A stretch of DNA of 21,096 bases, taken from a virus. Numbering within the stretch: position 1 is the stretch's first letter; every line of letters begins with the position of its first letter. The stretch lies in the IMG/VR virus record IMGVR_UViG_3300027848_000117, positions 1 through 21,096 of that record; one strand, written 5' to 3'. Below are positions 1 to 5,657 of the stretch, in pieces. A program made the position numbers and the translations under genes. The notes under the pieces are model-generated. The model worked only from the letters and a program-made list of their open reading frames with translations, did no database searches and was not told where the DNA came from.

Positions 1-219
1 GGCGAAAACCAAGATAAAGACGTGTGTGACGCGTATGCCCCGATCCGGATTGATACACGATTCGATGCGGAACTTCTGAAAAAAATTGCCATTGCAGCCA
101 GACAGGTGACACATGACACAATTCCACCCCGGCGACCGGGTGCGCCACAACCCGACCGGCGAGGAATGGACGTTGGTCAAGGTCTACGGGTCTTATGTGA
201 TACCCGCAGGCTGGCCTGA
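1..219 (+). CDS. Partial hypothetical protein (C-terminal end)
   Basis: A frame open from base 1 gives a peptide whose first part (DAYAPIRIDTRF then DAELLKKIAIAARQ) looks like ordinary protein with an amphipathic helix. It could start at the GTG at 22 or upstream of the window. After about base 110 it overlaps the next gene in another frame and becomes Pro/Arg-rich, as expected for a shadow of that gene. Either the gene really ends at the TGA at 217-219 with a 107-base overlap, or there is a sequence error or frameshift near 110. No function can be assigned. Confidence 0.35.
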   Translation, partial: GENQDKDVCDAYAPIRIDTRFDAELLKKIAIAARQVTHDTIPPRRPGAPQPDRRGMDVGQGLRVLCDTRRLA

Positions 220-334
220 GTCGCAAGCCCTTGCCGCTGACTGCATGCTGATTGAGCGGGATGAAACATGCACCTGCACAACGGCAGATCAGCGGGAAGC
301 CTGCACCAAACAGTGCGATGCGGTGGTGCTGTGA
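113..334 (+). CDS. Small conserved phage protein of unknown function
   Basis: A 73-residue product starting at ATG 113 behind a weak purine-rich site (ACAGGTG). The N-terminal part has the motif FHPGDRVRHNPTGEEW followed by GWPES and a DCMLIE segment. From memory, this pattern recurs in small uncharacterised proteins of proteobacterial phages; it resembles a small beta-barrel of the 'GDxVxHxxTGEEW' type. The C-terminal third is Cys-rich (CTCTT, REACTKQC) and might bind metal, but the spacing is not a classic ribbon. Its TGA overlaps the GTG start of the DNA polymerase gene (GTGA at 331-334), so the two are probably translated together. A regulatory or DNA-related role is possible but not shown. 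Confidence 0.72.
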   Translation: MTQFHPGDRVRHNPTGEEWTLVKVYGSYVIPAGWPESQALAADCMLIERDETCTCTTADQREACTKQCDAVVL

Positions 335-2268
335 CGTGGAACGACTTCCCCTATGATCTGGAATCTTACCCGAACGTCTTTAGCGCGGTAATCGTCCACG
401 CGGCCAGCGGCACGGAATGGATTTTTGAAGTGTCCGACCGGGTAAATCAGTCCCGTCAATTTCTTAATTTTGTGCGGAGCATGGCGCAGCATCCCGGCAA
501 CCGGATGGTGGGCTACGCCAACATCCAATACGATTATCCGTTGCTGCACGCCCTGTTGCGGTTTGACTCGTTTACCGCCGCAGACGCCTATCAGATATCT
601 ATGGGCATTATCGAAACGCCATGGGATGACCGGTTCAAGAACACCGTCTGGGCATCTGACATGATCGTGCCGCAGGTCGATCTGTTCAAGATCCACCACT
701 TTGACAACGTGAACCGCATGACCAGCCTGAAGCAGATCGAGATTGCTTTGCAGCTTTCACACGTTGCCGATCTGCCCTTTCCACCCGGCACGGTCCTGAC
801 ACCGGACCAGATCCCGCAGTTGCTTGGCTACAACCGGCACGACGTGGCAGCAACGCTTAGATTCTGGCAAGAGTCGGCCAGCGCCTTGGCGTTCCGCGAT
901 GAAATGTCCGGGGCGCTGGACCAAGACCTGACCAACGCCAGCGACTCTACCATCGGGTCCAAAGTGTTTATCTCGCGGCTCAACGCGGCACAGCCCGGCA
1001 TCTGCGGCAAGTCTGGATCGTGGCGGCAAACACCCCGCGCGCGCATCCCGCTGGCGGATTGCATTTTTAGCTATGTGCAATTCCGGACGCCTGAGTTCAA
1101 CCGCGTGCTGGACTATCTGCGCGCCAAGACGATCACCAAGACCAAAGGCGCGTTCGATGACCTGGAAGCCACCTGCCACGGCCTGACGTTTGTGTTCGGG
1201 ACCGGCGGCATCCACGGGGCGCAGGACGGCACGACCTGGCGCAGCACGCCTGACAGTGTTGTGCAGGGCCGGGACGTGCGCAGCTACTACCCGAACCTTG
1301 CCATTGCCAACCGGGTTTATCCGGCGCACCTGTCCGACGTGTTCTGCGATATTTACAAGGACGTTTACGACCAGCGGATCAGCCTGCCCAAGAGCGACCC
1401 GCGCAACAAGGCGCTGAAGCTGGCGCTCAACGCGACATATGGCAACTCCAACAGCACCTTCAGCCCGTTTTATGATCCGCTCTATACCATGACAATCACG
1501 ATCAACGGCCAGCTATTGTTGTGCATGCTGGCGGAACGACTGGCGGCAATTCCGACGCTTGAACTGATCCAGGTCAACACCGACGGCGTGGAATACATTG
1601 TTGATCGGGACAAGGTGTCAGAGTGCGATGCGGTGTCAGCAGAATGGGAAAAACTGACCGGGCTGGAACTGGAGTCGGAGGATTACGCTTCATTTTTCCA
1701 GCGCGATGTAAACAATTATCTCTGTATCGACGCGCACGGCAAAGTGAAATGCAAGGGTGCTTTTGAATATCAGCACGGGCTAGGCTACGGCGACGGCTGG
1801 CACAAAAACCAATCGTGCAAGATCGTGGCCATTGCGGCCGAGGCGCTACTTGTTCACGGCACGCCGGTGGCCGATACCGTGGCGGCCTGTGACAACGCTT
1901 TCCACTTCATGCACACGTTGAAGGTCCAGCGCAGCGACCGGGTGATGTTGGGCGGCGATCTGTCAGACTATGACTGCCAATCGACGCCACCAGACGCCAA
2001 GGGGCGGCCCGTGAAGCGCAAGATGCACAGCGGCGGGGTGGCACAGCAGCGAACGGGCCGGTACTACGTCACAGCGCAAGGTGGTGCGGCGCTGTGGAAG
2101 ATCATGGCGCCCCTGTCCAAGCTACCAACGCATGACCGGCCCCAGGCGATCCTGAAGGATCACGCGGTGCGTATGTGCAATGACCTGCATGACTTCAATT
2201 GGGCTTTGCTAGATCGGGATTATTATGCGCGGGCCGCTCAGGACCTGGTAGACAGCACCGGCGGTTGA
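331..2268 (+). CDS. Family B DNA polymerase with 3'-5' exonuclease domain
   Basis: Replicative phage DNA polymerase, 645 aa. The N-terminal proofreading exonuclease has Exo I D9-L-E11, Exo II N64..D68 (YANIQYDYPLL) and Exo III Y167..D171 (YNRHDV). The polymerase part has motif A D315 (DVRSYYP), motif B K363..N367..Y370-G371 (KLALNATYG) and motif C N416-T-D418-G. Motif C differs from the usual DTDS but keeps the second aspartate, the catalytic one in family B; the NTDG form is, as far as I recall, usual in this phage branch. The GTG start at 331 is chosen because it overlaps the preceding stop (GTGA) and places Exo I about 9 residues in. A longer frame to 268 would run through the previous gene. 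At 645 aa it is compact, with no obvious TPR1-type protein-priming insertion. A strong hairpin spans the stop codon. Confidence 0.93.
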   Translation: MTWNDFPYDLESYPNVFSAVIVHAASGTEWIFEVSDRVNQSRQFLNFVRSMAQHPGNRMVGYANIQYDYPLLHALLRFDSFTAADAYQISMGIIETPWDDRFKNTVWASDMIVPQVDLFKIHHFDNVNRMTSLKQIEIALQLSHVADLPFPPGTVLTPDQIPQLLGYNRHDVAATLRFWQESASALAFRDEMSGALDQDLTNASDSTIGSKVFISRLNAAQPGICGKSGSWRQTPRARIPLADCIFSYVQFRTPEFNRVLDYLRAKTITKTKGAFDDLEATCHGLTFVFGTGGIHGAQDGTTWRSTPDSVVQGRDVRSYYPNLAIANRVYPAHLSDVFCDIYKDVYDQRISLPKSDPRNKALKLALNATYGNSNSTFSPFYDPLYTMTITINGQLLLCMLAERLAAIPTLELIQVNTDGVEYIVDRDKVSECDAVSAEWEKLTGLELESEDYASFFQRDVNNYLCIDAHGKVKCKGAFEYQHGLGYGDGWHKNQSCKIVAIAAEALLVHGTPVADTVAACDNAFHFMHTLKVQRSDRVMLGGDLSDYDCQSTPPDAKGRPVKRKMHSGGVAQQRTGRYYVTAQGGAALWKIMAPLSKLPTHDRPQAILKDHAVRMCNDLHDFNWALLDRDYYARAAQDLVDSTGG

Positions 2269-2288
2269 CTAGGGGGAACAACCGCCGG
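2258..2288 (+). terminator. Ten-bp perfect hairpin across the polymerase stop codon
   Basis: CCGGCGGTTG (2258-2267) pairs perfectly with CAACCGCCGG (2279-2288) around an 11-base loop. The polymerase TGA (2266-2268) straddles the end of the 5' arm. No U-tract follows directly; the nearest T run (TTTTT) is about 40 bases on. It may be a factor-dependent termination site, an RNA 3'-end stabiliser or a processing site. It separates the polymerase transcript from the unit started by the promoter at 2352. Confidence 0.45.
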
Positions 2289-2351
2289 GCCGAGGAACAT
2301 GACACACAACATGGACACTGTGCATTATTTTTCAGGCCGTGTAAATAGTGC

Positions 2352-2380
2352 TTGACTGGGTAGGTAATAGTGGGTAATAA
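2352..2380 (+). promoter_or_regulatory. Promoter copy 1 of a three-copy family
   Basis: TTGACT (2352-2357), a 17-bp spacer, then TAATAA (2375-2380). The spacer ends in GGTAATAGTGGG, so a GGTAATA word occurs twice 10 bp apart (second copy runs into the -10). A leader AGAAACGCAACCGG follows at 2390-2403. The same layout recurs at 3500 and 5597. It drives the small-gene run starting at 2434. The conserved spacer suggests a regulator binding site inside the promoter. The remaining 2289-2433 interval holds no supportable gene. Confidence 0.72.
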
Positions 2381-2433
2381 GGGTTTAACAGAAACGCAAC
2401 CGGCAATCCTGCCGCCCACCCTTGGAGGCTCTT

Positions 2434-2640
2434 ATGACCCTTTCTTCTTCCGCCCTTCTGCCCCTCGCCCAGATCATGGGCCTCGACGCCACCAGCGCAA
2501 TCGCGCTGCCGACCGTCATGGAAGCTTGCGCACGCAATGCCAGCACCACGCAAGACTTCATCTTTCACGAGGCGCTTTCTAACGCACCTCTGCGCGATTA
2601 TATTGCGGGCATCTGCCGCAGCGTGATGGTGGCGGCATGA
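2434..2640 (+). CDS. Small hypothetical protein (68 aa)
   Basis: First gene behind promoter copy 1. The ATG at 2434 follows a strong Shine-Dalgarno (TTGGAGG, five bases before ATG); an in-frame TTG at 2422 is part of that site and is not the start. The 68-aa product is Ala-rich and largely helical (SSSALLPLAQIMGLD at the N-terminus, DYIAGICRSVMVAA at the C-terminus), with no recognised motif, signal peptide or clear membrane span. Its TGA overlaps the next ATG (ATGA, 2637-2640). Position in an early-type run of tiny genes suggests an accessory or host-takeover role, but this is context only. Confidence 0.65.
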   Translation: MTLSSSALLPLAQIMGLDATSAIALPTVMEACARNASTTQDFIFHEALSNAPLRDYIAGICRSVMVAA

Positions 2641-2780
2641 GTGCCGCGCCAACTTTCTCGGAAGTTCGCTTCCGTGCAATGCGGGAACGTTTGGCAATTG
2701 TTGCCATGGTTTTGATGGCCGACGACCGCCTGCGTCTGGTTTCTTTTGGCCCGCGTGGCGGGTGGAGGTACACACCATGA
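2637..2780 (+). CDS. Small hypothetical protein (47 aa)
   Basis: Starts at ATG 2637, overlapping the previous stop by ATGA, and ends with TGA at 2778-2780, itself overlapping the next start by ATGA. The 47-residue product begins MSAAPTFSEVRFRAMRERL, has a short hydrophobic stretch (LAIVAMVLMA) and a basic Gly/Trp-containing end (GPRGGWRYTP). The coupling on both sides supports real translation. No family is recognised. The hydrophobic stretch is short for a membrane span. Confidence 0.6.
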   Translation: MSAAPTFSEVRFRAMRERLAIVAMVLMADDRLRLVSFGPRGGWRYTP

Positions 2781-2971
2781 ACCACACCGAACGCCCCTGC
2801 GCCGCCCCCGGGCTGACATCCTACCGCTATGGCAGCATCATGATCGGCGCGACCAGCACGCAGGACGCATTGAACGAGGCGGACCGGTCCCTGACCCACG
2901 GTGTTGCGTCAATCGAACGGCTGGAAATTTGGAACGCCCGGACCGGGCTTTATGAGAAGGTGACGCCGTGA
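2777..2971 (+). CDS. Small hypothetical protein (64 aa)
   Basis: Starts at ATG 2777 within an ATGA overlap and behind GGTGGAGG; 64 aa. The N-terminus is Cys/Pro-containing (NHTERPCAAPG), then GSIMIGATSTQDALNEADRS and ERLEIWNARTGLYEKV. The second half resembles the small beta-alpha-beta proteins of phages that carry a 'W(N/D)xxTGxYE' segment. No catalytic motif is seen. The stop TGA (2969-2971) overlaps the next gene's GTG start. It belongs to the promoter copy 1 unit. Confidence 0.7.
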   Translation: MNHTERPCAAPGLTSYRYGSIMIGATSTQDALNEADRSLTHGVASIERLEIWNARTGLYEKVTP

Positions 2972-3129
2972 GCGATATTTACACAGACAACGGGTATACT
3001 GACCGCGCCGAATACCTTGACAGCCTTGCCGAGGAATACGGGATGGACATCGACGTGATTCTGAACCTTGCCGAAATACTTGGCCCGAATGAGGATTTTG
3101 ACGGCCTGGTGACGACCCTTCAGGATTAA
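2968..3129 (+). CDS. Small acidic conserved protein (53 aa)
   Basis: GTG start at 2968 overlaps the previous TGA (GTGA). The 53-aa product is strongly acidic and contains YLDSLAEEYGMD, then VILNLAEILGPNEDFDGL. This 'YLxxLAEEYG ... LGPxEDFDGL' pattern is, in my recollection, common in small uncharacterised phage and plasmid proteins of many bacteria. A small, acidic helical protein near replication genes could be a protein inhibitor or DNA mimic, but nothing here proves it. Too short to stand out by length; the overlap and the conserved-looking motif are the support. Confidence 0.68.
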   Translation: MSDIYTDNGYTDRAEYLDSLAEEYGMDIDVILNLAEILGPNEDFDGLVTTLQD

Positions 3130-3134
3130 TCGGA

Positions 3135-3305
3135 ATGATCAGCCAATTCCGCAGCAAACTCTACGCCATGGCCAAGATCCTCGGTGACGTGCAGGCCGCA
3201 ACGCACAAAAAGCCCGCCAAGGCTATCCCCAAGCGCATCGGCCGCCGTATCGCCGGGAAGATCACGGGCCGATTGATGGGCTCTATATTTCCACCGACCA
3301 GATAG
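3135..3305 (+). CDS. Small basic conserved protein (56 aa)
   Basis: ATG at 3135 follows AGGA by nine bases and the previous stop by five. The 56-aa product starts MISQFRSKLYAMAKILGDVQA and ends in a very basic amphipathic stretch (KRIGRRIAGKITGRLMG). From memory, the 'LYxxAxxLGDxxA ... KRIxRRxxGKxxGRLxG' pattern is widespread in tiny proteins of unknown function in phages and bacterial chromosomes. The basic helix could bind nucleic acid or membrane. Contrast with the acidic product just upstream is notable; the two could interact, which is only a guess. Confidence 0.66.
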   Translation: MISQFRSKLYAMAKILGDVQAATHKKPAKAIPKRIGRRIAGKITGRLMGSIFPPTR

Positions 3306-3316
3306 GAGAATGAGAC

Positions 3317-3511
3317 ATGCACCTTTACCAGCTATGCCACAACGCGCGCCGGATGGACCGTCATAGTGAGGCGGAATTGTGGGCGCGGTTCAAAGCGGTC
3401 CGGCCCCATGACGCTTGCGCTGTCACACCGGCCCGCCCTGCACAGCACCCCATGCCCGAACAAATCGACGCGGCTTTATCCTGGGCTAAAAATTACCTGT
3501 TGACTCGGTAG
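3317..3511 (+). CDS. Small hypothetical protein (64 aa)
   Basis: ATG at 3317 follows TAGGAG by eight bases, a good Shine-Dalgarno. The 64-aa product contains HLYQLCHNARRMDRHSEAEL, then a short run rich in Ala/Pro/His and a helical end (QIDAALSWAKNYLLT). No family recognised. The last 12 bases of the gene overlap promoter copy 2, so transcription of the next unit begins inside or right at the end of this gene. It is probably the last gene of the promoter copy 1 unit, with no terminator visible between. Confidence 0.66.
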   Translation: MHLYQLCHNARRMDRHSEAELWARFKAVRPHDACAVTPARPAQHPMPEQIDAALSWAKNYLLTR

Positions 3512-3528
3512 ACAATAGGTGGCAATAA
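3500..3528 (+). promoter_or_regulatory. Promoter copy 2 of a three-copy family
   Basis: TTGACT (3500-3505), 17-bp spacer, CAATAA (3523-3528). The spacer carries GACAATAGGTGG, matching the GGTAATAG/GATAATAG core of the other copies, and AGAGACACACCGG (3537-3549) matches their leader. It overlaps the end of the upstream gene and precedes the 49-aa gene at 3565 and the clamp-like gene. This is the copy with the weakest -10 match. Confidence 0.62.
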
Positions 3529-3564
3529 GGATGTAGAGAGACACACCGGCAAGGAGCCACCGAC

Positions 3565-3714
3565 ATGACCAGCCAGAGCATCAGCCAGATCACCGCCCGC
3601 GCCGCACAGGAAGTCGCAGATTTTATTGGCGTCACAGCGCAGGTTGCCATGCGCGACCATAGCGACGCGGTTTTCAAAATGACTTGCGCAATCATGGCCG
3701 CCCGCGCCGCCTGA
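3565..3714 (+). CDS. Small hypothetical protein (49 aa)
   Basis: ATG at 3565 follows AAGGAG by nine bases and lies 37 bases downstream of the -10 of promoter copy 2, so it is the first gene of that unit. The 49-aa product reads as one or two Ala-rich helices (ITARAAQEVADFIGVTAQVA, then FKMTCAIMAARAA). It resembles in style, though not demonstrably in sequence, the first genes after promoter copies 1 and 3 (also short, Ala-rich, helical). No motif recognised. Confidence 0.6.
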   Translation: MTSQSISQITARAAQEVADFIGVTAQVAMRDHSDAVFKMTCAIMAARAA

Positions 3715-3773
3715 CACACCCGGGCGGCGGCGTAACAGCCCCGCCCACCACCAACCCAACCGGAGCAACCGAC

Positions 3774-4445
3774 ATGAAAACCATCACACCCACACCGACA
3801 CCGACCACGTTTTTTCTGCCCGCCGATGACCTGCGCGCGGCGTTCCAGTGCATCAGCACCGAGGAAAGCCGCTACTATCTCGGCGGCGTGCTGATCGAAG
3901 CTGACAAGCTTGTGGCGCTGGACGGCCACCAGATGATCACAATTGATCTGCCGGACGGCTGCCACGTCGGCGCGGAATGTTTCACGCAAGGCATGGACGC
4001 GCCACGGATGCCCGGCGCTACAGGCACGCCTCAAGGCGCGGGGTTTATTCTGTCCTGTGACGCAACCGACAAGGCGTTCAAGTCTGGCGGCAAGGTGGGG
4101 GAACTTTGGGTTTACGGCGACATTGAAACCGGGATCCTGCAATTTGTGATCAACCACGGCAAGGCTGGCGAGATGTCCCGGACCGGCGTGCTGGAATTCG
4201 AGCGCATCGACGGCACGTTCCCGGAATGGCGGCGCGTGGTGGCCAAGGGTGACGGGGGCGCGTCCAGCATGTGCTACGATCCGACCGTGCTGGCGCGCCT
4301 TGTCAAGGCCGCTGACGTGATCGACAAGGGGCGGGCTGTCCGGCTGACCGGCGGTCAATCCGAAGGCGATCCGATCCGTGTGGATTTTGCAGCGTCTGCC
4401 CGCCTGCGCGGAACGCTTATGCCAACGCGGTGGACTGGCGCATGA
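3774..4445 (+). CDS. Sliding clamp-like protein (DNA polymerase III beta-related)
   Basis: A 223-aa protein from ATG 3774, with GGAG eight bases upstream; an upstream in-frame extension to 3684 is unlikely because it runs through the preceding gene. After a Thr/Pro-rich tail the segment EESRYYLGGVLIEADKLV then ALDGHQM closely matches the bacterial beta-clamp pattern 'ETRYYLNG..L......VATDGHRL'. The end (RGTLMPTRW) matches the clamp's terminal 'MPMR'. At 223 aa it is well short of the three-domain clamp (about 366 aa), as in other phage clamp-like proteins. The probable role is processivity for the family B polymerase encoded upstream. The assignment rests on these motifs only. Its stop overlaps the next ATG (ATGA). 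Confidence 0.62.
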   Translation: MKTITPTPTPTTFFLPADDLRAAFQCISTEESRYYLGGVLIEADKLVALDGHQMITIDLPDGCHVGAECFTQGMDAPRMPGATGTPQGAGFILSCDATDKAFKSGGKVGELWVYGDIETGILQFVINHGKAGEMSRTGVLEFERIDGTFPEWRRVVAKGDGGASSMCYDPTVLARLVKAADVIDKGRAVRLTGGQSEGDPIRVDFAASARLRGTLMPTRWTGA

Positions 4446-4624
4446 CCCTCAGAGACTGGCAAGCGCGGTGGGGCCACCACATCCCCGCGCAGGCTCTTGC
4501 CGAGTTGACGGCTATCTTGAGCCCCGTCATGCCCTCGCCCGCACCTACGGCCCGCCACAGTGAGGCTGCGGGGGCGGCACAGATACGTTTGGCGGCGGGC
4601 CGGGCCGGTGTGCCGCCGCGTTGA
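4442..4624 (+). pseudogene. Truncated N-terminal remnant of the VRR-NUC nuclease gene
   Basis: ATG at 4442 is coupled to the clamp gene by ATGA, and the frame stops after 60 codons. The last third, HSEAAGAAQIRLAAGRAGV, aligns residue for residue with the start of the VRR-NUC gene beyond the HNH gene (QSEAAVAAQIRILAGQRGI), then diverges into PPR and stop. The simplest reading is that this was the original N-terminus of the nuclease (about 37 leader residues plus the first conserved helix), cut off by insertion of the HNH cassette. It may still be translated as a 60-aa peptide. Third-position use here is very GC-rich, while the downstream duplicate of the same residues is much less so. Confidence 0.68.
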
Positions 4625-4649
4625 CACTTTGCGCCACGTCTGGTAAGAA
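4621..4649 (+). promoter_or_regulatory. Promoter-like sequence of the left HNH cassette
   Basis: A perfect TTGACA (4621-4626), 17-bp spacer, then TAAGAA (4644-4649). The -35 overlaps the stop codon of the truncated nuclease remnant. It lacks the spacer and leader of the three-copy promoter family, so it appears to belong to the HNH cassette. The predicted start, about 4656, falls inside the 5' arm of the hairpin at 4654-4685. Confidence 0.55.
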
Positions 4650-4653
4650 AAAG

Positions 4654-4685
4654 GGGCGGCGAGGTCTTCACACCTCAAGCCGCCC
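4654..4685 (-). terminator. Stem-loop: minus-strand intrinsic terminator and HNH 5' leader structure
   Basis: GGGCGGC (4654-4660) pairs with GCCGCCC (4679-4685), and GAGGT (4661-4665) with ACCTC (4672-4676), with a 2-base bulge and a 6-base loop. Read on the minus strand the stem is followed by CTTTTTCTT, a classical intrinsic terminator that would stop late transcription reading through the convergent junction. On the plus strand there is no U-tract; there it lies in the leader between the promoter and the HNH start. The A-run that supplies the minus-strand U-tract is next to the -10. Confidence 0.5.
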
Positions 4686-4709
4686 ACACCAGCGTTTAGG
4701 AGACGCCAG

Positions 4710-5222
4710 ATGCCCAGAAATATACGCCCGATCCGCGTTGAAGGCAATATTGCTTTCATTACTCTGACAAAGGGTTATGTCGCAATCATCGACGTTGACG
4801 ATGTTGAACGCGTCCAGTCCTTTTCATGGCGCGCGCTGGTTGTTCACAGTAATGTTTACGGGCAATGCAATTTTCCTAGAAATTCAGGACCGCGACCGTT
4901 TGCGTTACTGCACCGACTAATAATGAATGCACCAAAAGGTTTTGATGTAGATCATATTAATTGCAACAGCTTAGACAATCGAAAATCTAATATGCGAATT
5001 TGCACGCATTCTGAAAATCTGTGCAATCAGCGCACACGCAAAGGCACAGCATCACCATTAAAAGGTGCCTCTTTTGCAAAGTGTAAAACGCGATGGAGAG
5101 CGCGTATAGTGATACAAGGCGTTGAAATATCGCTCGGCCAGTTTGCTACAGAGCAGGAAGCACACGCAGCATATTGCACCGCAAGCGCAAAAATCCATAA
5201 AGACTTTGGGAGAACAAAATGA
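4710..5222 (+). CDS. HNH homing-type endonuclease with AP2 DNA-binding domain
   Basis: A 170-aa protein from ATG 4710, seven bases after TAGGAG. The central HNH_3-type motif is seen as H68 (LLHRLIM), D81-H82..N84..N86..D89-N90 and N94, then CTHSENL. The C-terminal segment 118-168 (SFAKCKTRWRARIVIQG, then SLGQFATEQEAHAAY) is an AP2-type DNA-binding domain. This pairing is typical of phage homing endonucleases, which cut a target site in a related genome so that repair copies their own gene. The gene is clearly AT-richer than its neighbours, a sign of separate origin. It lies within the VRR-NUC gene, has its own promoter-like sequence, and its TGA overlaps the restart ATG (ATGA, 5219-5222). Its last codons contain the Shine-Dalgarno TTGGGAG for that restart. 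Confidence 0.9.
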   Translation: MPRNIRPIRVEGNIAFITLTKGYVAIIDVDDVERVQSFSWRALVVHSNVYGQCNFPRNSGPRPFALLHRLIMNAPKGFDVDHINCNSLDNRKSNMRICTHSENLCNQRTRKGTASPLKGASFAKCKTRWRARIVIQGVEISLGQFATEQEAHAAYCTASAKIHKDFGRTK

Positions 5223-5635
5223 GTCAGTCGGAAGCTGCCGTTGCGGCACAAATCAGAATACTTGCGGGACAGCGCGGCATTGCCCTTTTTAGAAACAATT
5301 GTGGAGCCATGACCGACCAGACAGGCCGCCTGATCCGGTTCGGGCTTGGCAATGAATCGCCCGCCCTGAACGCGCGGTGGAAGTCGTCCGACCTGATCGG
5401 GGTGCTGCCCGTGGTGGTCCAGCCGTCACACGTTGGCAAAACGCTTGGGGTGTTCCTGGCCGTCGAGACTAAAAAGCCCGGATGGCACCTGACGCCCGGC
5501 GACAAGCGCGGCCATGCGCAAGCTGCGTTTATCCAGTCCGTCCGGGGTTTCGGCGGGGTCGGCGGGTTTTGTTGCACCGCTGACGATTTTTTAGGGTTGA
5601 CGCAAAGGATAATAGCGGGTAATTGTAAGTTATAG
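5219..5635 (+). CDS. VRR-NUC family nuclease (restarted copy)
   Basis: A 138-aa PD-(D/E)XK-type nuclease. The N-terminal helix is SEAAVAAQIR, followed by RNNCGAMTD; the catalytic core is D58 (SSDLIG) and E83-x-K85 (VETKKPG), with the conserved Q101 (HAQAAFI) and GFGGVGGF. VRR-NUC proteins in phages are commonly structure-specific nucleases, possibly for Holliday junctions or repair intermediates. The ATG at 5219 overlaps the HNH stop. The first roughly 25 codons repeat the residues of the upstream remnant in different, less GC-rich codons; from about 5310 the composition returns to that of the phage. The catalytic domain looks complete, so the gene is probably functional but lacks the original ~37-residue N-terminal leader. 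Promoter copy 3 lies within its 3' end. Confidence 0.85.
   Translation: MSQSEAAVAAQIRILAGQRGIALFRNNCGAMTDQTGRLIRFGLGNESPALNARWKSSDLIGVLPVVVQPSHVGKTLGVFLAVETKKPGWHLTPGDKRGHAQAAFIQSVRGFGGVGGFCCTADDFLGLTQRIIAGNCKL
5597..5625 (+). promoter_or_regulatory. Promoter copy 3 of a three-copy family
   Basis: TTGACG (5597-5602), 17-bp spacer, TAATTG (5620-5625). The spacer holds GATAATAGCGGG and the leader AGAAACGCAATCGG (5634-5647) differs by one base from that of copy 1. It overlaps the last codons of the nuclease gene and lies 32 bases before the ATG at 5658. Confidence 0.65.
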
Positions 5636-5657
5636 AAACGCAATCGGAGATACTGAC

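Noticed and set aside
2299-2355. 18-aa leader peptide frame (MTHNMDTVHYF...) after the polymerase
   Set aside because: It has a close GAGG but very poor spacing, is short, and its end overlaps the -35 of promoter copy 1, upstream of the start of that transcript. No support from motif or coupling.
3486-4358. 290-aa minus-strand frame opposite the clamp-like gene
   Set aside because: Low-complexity antisense translation; the plus strand has coherent coupled genes with Shine-Dalgarno sites.
4710-5222. HNH gene at 4710 as part of an intron in the nuclease gene
   Set aside because: The restart overlaps the HNH stop by ATGA and has its own Shine-Dalgarno; residues are duplicated on both sides, which splicing would not need.
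2352-5647. The three promoter repeats as a CRISPR-like or transposon-end repeat
   Set aside because: They are over 1 kb apart, all in the same orientation, and match promoter geometry exactly; there is no spacer periodicity and no flanking duplication.
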